From assembly GCA_049509915.1 (NCBI GenBank), contig JBEKZL010000066.1, positions 1 through 36,467 of the forward strand: a stretch of DNA of 36,467 nucleotides, written 5' to 3'. Positions 14,396 through 21,298 of the stretch are shown here, piece by piece. Position numbers and translations under genes: made by a program. The DNA is from JBEKYD01 sp049509915 (GTDB taxonomy: Bacteria; Acidobacteriota; Terriglobia; Bryobacterales; Bryobacteraceae). The notes beneath the pieces were generated by a model that worked only from the letters and a program-made list of their open reading frames with translations, made no database searches and was not told the origin of the DNA. Within the stretch, counting starts at the first letter, position 1; the number at the start of each line of letters is the position of its first letter.

Positions 14396-15937
14396 CTATC
14401 GCCCCTGCACCTTCAGCATCACCACTCCGTGCGAGGCCACTTCCGCGGCGTAGTCCGCGCCGGCTTTCCGGTCGGCATGGGCCCACAGGTCGCGGATTTT
14501 GGCGATACGCGTCAGGCCGATATCCGACGCGTGAAAGGTAACCTTGGCCGAAGCCTCGCCGCGGTTGAACAGGCCCACCGCCCAAGCGCCCCCAGCCAGA
14601 GGCCGCGTCCAAACTTCCACCTCGCCGCTCTTGGCCACGCGCTTCCCTTGCTTGCCCAACGGGTCCTGATCGATGGCAATCACTTCTTTGTTGGTCAGAA
14701 TCTCCAGAATGTTGGGAGGCACCTCGCGGAGGTCGTTGCCCGCCAGCATCGGCGCGGCCAGTATCGACCACAGGCTCATATGCGTGCGATACTCCGTATC
14801 GGTCATGCCGCCGTTGCCGATTTCGAGCATGTCCGGGTCATTCCAATGGCCCGGGCCCGCGGCGGCCTCCAGACCCGCTTGGAGATCGAATCCGATATGC
14901 GACATCGATTGCCAGTTGTCGCTGATATCCCCGGTGGTGCGCCACAGGTTGCCGCCCACGCTCGCGCCCCATTGCTGCACCTTGAAAACGCCGTACTGGC
15001 AGAGGCTGAAAACGATTGCGCGCCCGGAGTTTTCGAGGGCCAGACCCATTTTCGCGTAAACCGCCGGCATCGAATGATAGTCGTACACCTGGCTGGCGCT
15101 GCACCAGTCGTATTTCAGGTAGTCCACGCCCCAGGCGGCGTAAGAGGCGGCATCCTGCTCTTCATGCTGGAAGCTGGCTTCGTAATTGGCGCAGGTTTTG
15201 GGGCCAGGCCCCGAATAAATACCGAACTTCAGCCCTTTGCCATGGATGTAATCCGCCAGCGCCTTCATGTCGGGAAATCGCTCGTTAGTCAGGATGTTTC
15301 CCTGCCGGTCGCGCCCCGCTTCCCAGGTGTCGTCGATGTTGACATACACATAGCCGGCATCCTTCATGCCGTTCCGGACCATCGCGTCCGCCACCTGCCG
15401 CACCAGTTGGTCGCTTACCTGGTTACGGAACTTGTTCCAGCTATTCCAACCCATCGGCGGCGTTTTGGCGAGGCCGTTATATGGAACGTCTTTGGCCGCG
15501 GGCAGGCTCAGCTTCGGTGGCGCCGGCGGAATCGGCGGAGGATCGCCGGTGGCGACGCGGGTGAGCGGGATTTCGCGCGCGCCGCCGCGGCCGCCCGTTG
15601 CCGGCAGCGTGATCTTCAATTCCTGGCCCGCCAGCGTCCCCGCGTAGTTGGCGCGCCGTTCTTCTCCGTAGTAGTCGGTAACCACAACGAACGAAAAACG
15701 ATTGCCCTCGATCTTCCCCTCTGCAATGGGTGTGTCGCCGCCCCGGCCCGACATATATCCGGTCAGCCGGCCGCCGTCGGCCTTGAGCCACAGCGAAATG
15801 GCCGGCCCACGGCCAGCTTGGGGAGCGCTCTGTCCGCTGGGCGGTTCGACTACCCAGTGTCCGGTCCAATCGTCGGCGTGGACCTGCTGCGCGATCGCGG
15901 CGCAGCCGAGTACGAACAAAATACAAAAAGACCGCAT
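14396..15937 (-). CDS. GH27 alpha-galactosidase, secreted, with N-terminal beta domain
   Basis: This is a 513-residue secreted glycosidase. After a signal peptide (1-17 or so) comes a beta domain of about 110 residues (23-130) and a Pro-rich linker. The GH27 TIM barrel starts at T-P-P-M-G-W-N-S-W (about 159). The nucleophile motif Y-L-K-Y-D-W-C has Asp277; the acid/base region is H-W-N-D-P-D-M at 364-370. The C-terminus from about 430 is a beta-sandwich. It should release alpha-linked galactose from plant or microbial glycans. I use ATG 15937; an in-frame ATG at 15973 would add 12 residues. The N-terminal domain is not part of classical GH27 and its role is unknown. It is divergent from the M20 peptidase with a 160-base gap. 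Confidence 0.9.
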   Translation of the reverse strand: MRSFCILFVLGCAAIAQQVHADDWTGHWVVEPPSGQSAPQAGRGPAISLWLKADGGRLTGYMSGRGGDTPIAEGKIEGNRFSFVVVTDYYGEERRANYAGTLAGQELKITLPATGGRGGAREIPLTRVATGDPPPIPPAPPKLSLPAAKDVPYNGLAKTPPMGWNSWNKFRNQVSDQLVRQVADAMVRNGMKDAGYVYVNIDDTWEAGRDRQGNILTNERFPDMKALADYIHGKGLKFGIYSGPGPKTCANYEASFQHEEQDAASYAAWGVDYLKYDWCSASQVYDYHSMPAVYAKMGLALENSGRAIVFSLCQYGVFKVQQWGASVGGNLWRTTGDISDNWQSMSHIGFDLQAGLEAAAGPGHWNDPDMLEIGNGGMTDTEYRTHMSLWSILAAPMLAGNDLREVPPNILEILTNKEVIAIDQDPLGKQGKRVAKSGEVEVWTRPLAGGAWAVGLFNRGEASAKVTFHASDIGLTRIAKIRDLWAHADRKAGADYAAEVASHGVVMLKVQGR

Positions 15938-16097
15938 GGTCACCAGAATACAAGCTATTTGAATGTGCCGCATCCCGACGCCCGCGCCCGTCGAACGCCG
16001 CCGTGCTTCTCGAACTCGGGTATCCGCACGCAATCGCAATTGCGAAACCACGTAGAATGGCCGGCCGGTCTGGCTCACTGGCGTATGCTGGAAGCTT

Positions 16098-17330
16098 ATG
16101 ATCTGCTTCCGGACCGTGTTGCTTCTACCTGTTTGCGCCATCGGACTGGCCCAGAATCCCGCCGCCCTGCTAAACGACCCCTCCATCCGCGCGGCTTTCG
16201 CCGCCATCGAGCGCAATGAGCCGCGCATGCTCGAAGAACAGATACGGGTGTGCCAGATTCCCGCGCCGCCGTTCCACGAGGAAGTCCGCGGCCGCGAGTT
16301 CGCGCGCCTCTTCCAGGGCGCCGGCCTGAAGGATGTTCGCATCGACCGTGCCGGCAACGTCGTCGGCGTTCGCCCCGGCCGCTCCGCGCACCCCAACCTG
16401 GTGTTTGCCGCCCATCTCGACACGGTCTTTCCGGAAGGCACCGACGTAAAGGTGACGCGCGACGGCAGCGTGCTGAAGGGGCCGGGCATCGGCGACGATT
16501 GCCGCGGCCTGGCCGTGCTGCTCGGCATGATCGCCGCGCTTGACGAGGCCCACGTCGAGACGCCCGGCACCATCACCTTCGTGGCCGACGTCGGCGAAGA
16601 AGGCCTGGGCGATTTGCGCGGCATGAAAGAGCTGTTCGGCGCTACCTTGAAAGGCCAGATAGACAAGTTCGTTTCCATCGACGGGATCGGCCTGGGGCTC
16701 ACCCACATCGGCGTCGGCAGCAATCGCTACCGGGTCACATTCAAAGGCCCCGGCGGACACAGCTATGGCGCTTTCGGAATGGCCAATCCGATTCAGGCCA
16801 TGGGCCGGGCCATCGCCAAGATCGATGCCTTCGAAGTGCCCACCCAGCCCAAAACCACCTTTAACGTGGGCCGTGTGGGCGGCGGCACCTCAGTCAACGC
16901 CATTCCGTTTGAAGCCTGGATGGAGGTGGACATGCGATCGGCCGATCCGGCCGCGCTCAAGGCGGTCGACGAGAAGTTTCATGCGGCTCTTCATGCGGCC
17001 GTGGAGGAAGAAAACCAGCGCTGGCACAATCGCGGACCTGTCTCGGTCTCCGCGGAGCTGGTAGGTCTGCGCCCTGCCGGCCAGACCCCCAAGGATAGCC
17101 CGATCGTCCAGACCGCGCTGGCCGTCTCGCGGGCCCTAGATATCGCCGAGACCCTGCACGAGGGTTCGACCGATGCCAACGTTCCCATGAATCTCGGCAT
17201 CCCGGCGATCACCATTAGCGGCGGCGGCGCCGGCAGCGGCGCCCACTCGCTCGGCGAAACTTTCGATACCAGCAATTCCTGGCGCGGCACCGAGCGCGCG
17301 CTGCTGCTGGCCGTGGCGCTGGCGCGATAA
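16098..17330 (+). CDS. M20 family metallopeptidase, exported
   Basis: This is a 410-residue zinc peptidase of the M20 family (peptidase T/CPG2/ArgE-like). Residues 1-18 form a signal peptide. Metal ligands and catalytic residues are seen: H106 and D108 in A-A-H-L-D-T-V-F-P, D133 in G-I-G-D-D-C-R-G, G-E-E-G at 166-169, the S-T-D-A-N-V-P-M Asp, and a late His in G-A-H-S-L-G-E. A dimerisation domain sits between about 210 and 320 (G-P-G-G-H-S-Y-G). The exported location suggests peptide scavenging. GGAAG lies just before ATG 16098, and a TATGCT box at 16084-16089 may be the -10. It is divergent from the GH27 gene. Confidence 0.9.
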   Translation: MICFRTVLLLPVCAIGLAQNPAALLNDPSIRAAFAAIERNEPRMLEEQIRVCQIPAPPFHEEVRGREFARLFQGAGLKDVRIDRAGNVVGVRPGRSAHPNLVFAAHLDTVFPEGTDVKVTRDGSVLKGPGIGDDCRGLAVLLGMIAALDEAHVETPGTITFVADVGEEGLGDLRGMKELFGATLKGQIDKFVSIDGIGLGLTHIGVGSNRYRVTFKGPGGHSYGAFGMANPIQAMGRAIAKIDAFEVPTQPKTTFNVGRVGGGTSVNAIPFEAWMEVDMRSADPAALKAVDEKFHAALHAAVEEENQRWHNRGPVSVSAELVGLRPAGQTPKDSPIVQTALAVSRALDIAETLHEGSTDANVPMNLGIPAITISGGGAGSGAHSLGETFDTSNSWRGTERALLLAVALAR

Positions 17331-17361
17331 ACCGGCGCGATAATACAACCAGGATAAGGCC

Positions 17362-17862
17362 ATGCTGGAACATACTCGAAAAAGAAACGCTATCCCCGAG
17401 CCGCCATCCGTAACTGCCGGCCCTCCCGCGGCTTTCCAATGGCTGACCACGCGCATTGGCGAGGAGCGGGAACGCCGCCGCCGCGAGACAGAGATTCAGG
17501 ACCGGCTGCCCGAGGCGCTTCGCGAGCTGCACGAGGCTTTGTCCCGCTGCGTGACAACCTATAGGGACGCATTCGGTCCGGAGTCCGCCGAGATTTCGTT
17601 CCTGGTGTCGAAGATCCGGGTCGCTGTCGCCGAAGGCAAGCCCAATAAAGCCGGCGCCACACCCGCGCTTCAGGTGGAAGTCGTGATCGATCCTAAGATC
17701 CCCGGCTTCATGGTCCACCACGGCTCCGGATCGCTCGAAATCCGGGTCGACATTTTCTCCGGCACCACGCCTTCCTATCGCGACGGCGACCGATACCTTA
17801 ATATGGAAGACCTCAGCCGCCGCATCCTCGACCCGGTCTTCTTTCCCAAGCTGCCGGAATGA
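17362..17862 (+). CDS. hypothetical cytosolic protein
   Basis: I do not recognise this 166-residue protein. It has no signal peptide or membrane segment. Residues about 28-62 are highly charged and helical (E-E-R-E-R-R-R-R-E-T-E-I), and the rest looks alpha/beta, with V-E-V-V-I-D-P-K-I and E-I-R-V-D-I-F-S strands. AGGATAAGG precedes the ATG at normal spacing, and codon use resembles the neighbours, so it is probably a real gene. It follows the M20 peptidase by 31 bases on the same strand and may share its transcript. It is convergent with the DUF6807 gene. Confidence 0.65.
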   Translation: MLEHTRKRNAIPEPPSVTAGPPAAFQWLTTRIGEERERRRRETEIQDRLPEALRELHEALSRCVTTYRDAFGPESAEISFLVSKIRVAVAEGKPNKAGATPALQVEVVIDPKIPGFMVHHGSGSLEIRVDIFSGTTPSYRDGDRYLNMEDLSRRILDPVFFPKLPE

Positions 17863-17909
17863 AGGTGAGCCATGAGCAATCAGCGGTGAGCGACAGCTTA
17901 CAGCCCGCG

Positions 17910-18869
17910 CTACTTTCCCGCCGCGTACTGCTTCCAGCGGGAAGCGATATCCGCGCTCGCGGTGTCGCCGGGGTGCACGATCACCCGATAGCGGTAGCGC
18001 AGCTTCTGGCCGTCTTCCACGGTGGTGGGGCTCTTCGGTAGCGACGGATCGAACACCGAAACGCCGAACGGGTTGGCGGCGAACAAGCCGTAGGCGCGAG
18101 CGTGCCAGCGCACCGGGTGGCGCGGGTTATCGGGATGATCCAGGATGGCGATGCCCACTTTCTCGTCCCCGATCGTGCCCCAGTAGTCGCACCAGTTGCT
18201 GGGCTTGCCCCACACTTGCTTTTCGCCGGTGAGCCCGTCGGCATTGGCGATGTGGCCGGTGCCTTTGTCTTCCTGCAGCACCGGGCGCATGCGGATGCCG
18301 AAAGCGCCGTCCTTGGTGTCGCCGAAAACAACCTTTTCCGCCGCCGTCAGGGTGATATCGAAATCGATGACGCGCACCTTTTCGTCGCCGTAGAAAGTCA
18401 TCACCCGAAATTCGGTGAGCAGCTTGTGGCCCTCCAGGCTGGTCCAATCGAAGGTCGCCGCGATGGAGCCGCTTTTCTTGCCGCTTCTTACCGAATCCAC
18501 CTTCGCCAGCACGATCTTGCCGCGGTTGGGCGTGGTATAGGAGGCTTCGTTGTTCCAGAAGTCCAGCCCGTTGACGCTGTCGTGGGCGAACCACAGGCCG
18601 CGCTGGTGCTGGTGATCAGGCTTGGCAATGGAAGCTTCCTCGGCCACTTTCTCCATCGGCCACATGCGCGTGACATAGGTGCCGGTGGCCGCGCGCAGCG
18701 GATGCAGGTAAGGTTTGGTCACGTCCTTGCCCGCCATATAAAAGGTAGTGAACGGCTTGCCGCCGATGTCGACGGCGATGGTTTCGGCCGCCGCCGTGAT
18801 TTTGACCTGGCCCGCCGCCGGCACTATCAGGGCCGCCGCCGCGACCAGGGGATAGATCGCTTTTCGCAC
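17910..18869 (-). CDS. DUF6807 (PmoA-like) secreted protein
   Basis: This is a 319-residue secreted protein with a signal peptide (1-20, ending Ala-Ala-Gly-Gln). The motif H-Q-H-Q-R-G-L-W-F-A-H near 86-96 and the later W-C-D-Y-W-G-T-I-G mark the DUF6807 family. Databases have labelled this family 'methane oxygenase PmoA', but it is unrelated to the membrane methane monooxygenase. Its fold is probably a beta-sandwich and members are common near carbohydrate-use genes in Acidobacteriota and Planctomycetota. The function is unknown. It lies 90 bases after the PHP-like protein on the same strand, so the two may be co-transcribed. Confidence 0.82.
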   Translation of the reverse strand: MRKAIYPLVAAAALIVPAAGQVKITAAAETIAVDIGGKPFTTFYMAGKDVTKPYLHPLRAATGTYVTRMWPMEKVAEEASIAKPDHQHQRGLWFAHDSVNGLDFWNNEASYTTPNRGKIVLAKVDSVRSGKKSGSIAATFDWTSLEGHKLLTEFRVMTFYGDEKVRVIDFDITLTAAEKVVFGDTKDGAFGIRMRPVLQEDKGTGHIANADGLTGEKQVWGKPSNWCDYWGTIGDEKVGIAILDHPDNPRHPVRWHARAYGLFAANPFGVSVFDPSLPKSPTTVEDGQKLRYRYRVIVHPGDTASADIASRWKQYAAGK

Positions 18870-18959
18870 TCCTCTATCGTAATCCCGAGGCCGGTGCCGC
18901 GAAAGCCGGTGGCGCGGCGTTGACTCTTGCGAGACCGCTCATAGCCGATCCATTAGCGT

Positions 18960-21209
18960 TCATTGGAAGTGTTCCGGCTGCGTCAGGGCGCCATTGCCGG
19001 CGGAATCCCAAACCGCGAAGCGCACCCACTTTTTCCCGGCCGGATTGAAGGGTATGTGGAAGCGATGGCTCGAGAGCGGCGCCATGCCAACCAGCGATAT
19101 CGGCTCTGCATGGGTGCTGGTGCCGTCGCCCCAAACCAGCTCGGCGAATTCGGGCGGGAAAGTCCATTCCACCTCGGCATCGTAATACGACTGCGAGCCA
19201 GTGCGCAGGGTGCCGGAATGGAAACCCCAGCTTCGGAACAGCACTTCGCCCGAAGTGACGAAGTAGCGGCCGGCGCGCATGGCGTCGAGCACGGGTGCCC
19301 AGCTTTCGCCGAAACGCGGCACCCGGTCGAGTTGGATGTAGTTGACAACAAGTTGCGGGTAGGTTTCGTCTTCGGGGTACTTCATATAGGTGTCGCCCTC
19401 GGCGATCATGAACTTCGGCCCGCTCCAGTTGTTCATGTCATCAAGCAGCCCCAGGCAGCGGGCTTCGCAAATGCGCTTCTCGGAAAGGTCCACTGGCAGG
19501 GATTGGAAAGACCCTCCCAGGAAATGGCCGTCGTTGAAAAAATCGGTCCCACGGGTGGCGTCGGGATAGCCGGCGGAGCCCTTGGCGCGGGGATGGGTCT
19601 GCCAGACCAAGCCGTTCTCGTCGCGCAGCAGTTGCAACTCGGTTGCAGCGGAAGCCGTGTGGTAGACCTTGCCGAAGGGCTCCACGGTTTCCGCATACGG
19701 CTGGGCCGGCGGGCTCGCGGGCTTGCGCAGGTGGGTGAAATAGACCGGCTTGGGAAAGGTGAACATGTAGTGGCCGCCAAAATTGGCGTCGGGCTCTTCG
19801 CTCGGAATCAGCAGAAAACCCTTGTCGGAAAAGCGCCGGCAGCTTTCGAAGTAGACCTTCTGTTCGTTGAGGCGGATGGGGCCGGTATCGGTGGGATGGG
19901 AATCGCTGTGGAAATCGGCGAGAATGGCGATCTTGACTCCGAGGGCGCGGAACACGCCGACCCAGGAAGGCTGCTGGTCGAGGGTTCCAGCGTCGGTCGC
20001 GAGCTCATTGAGGTGAAAGTGGAAGTGGCTGACCAGCACCTGGAAGCCGGGCATCTCCTTATATATATCGTCGTGGGTATAGCGGAGCGCGTTTTCGGCG
20101 GTGACACGGCTGCCGGAGGGGCTGAGGTAGAAATATACCGGCATGTGCTGCCAGGTGCCGGGGGGAGCGTTGTAAAGGGCGAAGTTGTCGATTTCGCCGC
20201 GCGATTCCGAGACGCGCCGCGTCCAAACTTCGTCGGAAACGCCGAGCGGCTTATAGCCTTCCTCGCGGTCGGGCTGGCGAACGCCGAGGGCGAAGGACGT
20301 ATCGCCGTCCTTGCGGTAATAGTCGTAGCCCAGGTTGGTTTCGATTTCGCGCGCCCAGAAGAACTTGTGGGATGGCGGCAGAACCCCCAGCGCGCCGCCG
20401 CCCGCTTCGAGAATGGCCAGGCGGTTGCGCGCGCGGATGCCGGCCGGGTCCTGGTTTACCGCTCCTCCGAAGCGATATTCCTGCCAGGCACGGGCCGGGT
20501 CCCGCCACACCACGCGGGTTTCCGCGGCGAGCGCGAAGCCCTTCAATCCGCCGATGTATTTAAAGGCCACCGATGGCTCATCGGTTTTGGCGATGACTTC
20601 CTGGCGCAGCAGGTTGGAGCCGCGATAGGCGGTGTAGAGCAGGCGGCCCTGGAAGATGCCGAGGTCGACGCCGTCGAAGCCGACTTCAAGGCGCGCGCCC
20701 TCGGTCGCGACCTGGCAGGCGGTGGAATGGAAGCCGGCCCAAGCGCGGCGGATTTCGGCGGCCGCCCGCGGCATGTCCATGTTGCCGCCGGGACGCCCTG
20801 GAACCATCAAGGGCGCGTCCCAGAAGGCGTTCCACTTTTCCCGGTCCACCACTTCGGGGGTGAGGGCGATACCGAGCTCGCGCAGCGGCGCCATCTGCTG
20901 TTCGGAGAGGCGGCGCTTGCCGCTGGTGATCTGGAATTCCGGAGTCAGGTTGCGGCCCAACACGATCCATTTTCCCTGGGCGGAGCGCGCCGCAAGCTCG
21001 CGCACCACGGGCCGGCCTCCGCTGGCGGCAAAGGTGGCTCGCAGCTCCTCGCCGCGCTCGCCGAGCCAGGCGACTTCCACTCCGCCGCCGGCGCGAGCGG
21101 CGGTTAAGCCGGGCTGAGCCTTGTAGGCCGACCAATCGCAAGCCAGTTCCTGCGCGGTTGCTGGAGTGGCCAAAACTATCGTCGCGATACAAAAACCCGA
21201 AAGGCGCAT
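18960..21209 (-). CDS. large secreted protein with PHP-like metal motifs
   Basis: This 749-residue protein is exported (signal peptide 1-19, ending Ala-Thr-Ala-Gln). The first 370 residues look beta-rich. From about 390 it has clustered metal-type motifs: H-F-H-F-H at 395-399, D-F-H-S-D-S-H at 432-438, S-E-E-P-D at 470-474, and W-Q-T-H-P-R at 537-541. The order H-x-H, D/H, E, H resembles the PHP phosphoesterase fold, but I cannot align it firmly. The C-terminal 70 residues look like a beta-sandwich. A hydrolase acting outside the cytoplasm is my inference; no substrate can be named. It lies 89 bases downstream of the decarboxylase-TPR-ATP-grasp gene on the same strand. Confidence 0.72.
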   Translation of the reverse strand: MRLSGFCIATIVLATPATAQELACDWSAYKAQPGLTAARAGGGVEVAWLGERGEELRATFAASGGRPVVRELAARSAQGKWIVLGRNLTPEFQITSGKRRLSEQQMAPLRELGIALTPEVVDREKWNAFWDAPLMVPGRPGGNMDMPRAAAEIRRAWAGFHSTACQVATEGARLEVGFDGVDLGIFQGRLLYTAYRGSNLLRQEVIAKTDEPSVAFKYIGGLKGFALAAETRVVWRDPARAWQEYRFGGAVNQDPAGIRARNRLAILEAGGGALGVLPPSHKFFWAREIETNLGYDYYRKDGDTSFALGVRQPDREEGYKPLGVSDEVWTRRVSESRGEIDNFALYNAPPGTWQHMPVYFYLSPSGSRVTAENALRYTHDDIYKEMPGFQVLVSHFHFHLNELATDAGTLDQQPSWVGVFRALGVKIAILADFHSDSHPTDTGPIRLNEQKVYFESCRRFSDKGFLLIPSEEPDANFGGHYMFTFPKPVYFTHLRKPASPPAQPYAETVEPFGKVYHTASAATELQLLRDENGLVWQTHPRAKGSAGYPDATRGTDFFNDGHFLGGSFQSLPVDLSEKRICEARCLGLLDDMNNWSGPKFMIAEGDTYMKYPEDETYPQLVVNYIQLDRVPRFGESWAPVLDAMRAGRYFVTSGEVLFRSWGFHSGTLRTGSQSYYDAEVEWTFPPEFAELVWGDGTSTHAEPISLVGMAPLSSHRFHIPFNPAGKKWVRFAVWDSAGNGALTQPEHFQ

Positions 21210-21298
21210 GGTCTCCTCTTTTGAGCGCTGGCCCGTTCCATTCTAACCTTCCTGCCGATATGGCTGGCTGGCACTCTGGGCAGCGGGCCAAACGCCTC

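Noticed and set aside
17910..18869. Methane monooxygenase subunit PmoA
   Set aside because: The database name is misleading; the protein has a signal peptide and a soluble beta-rich body and no membrane-monooxygenase features.
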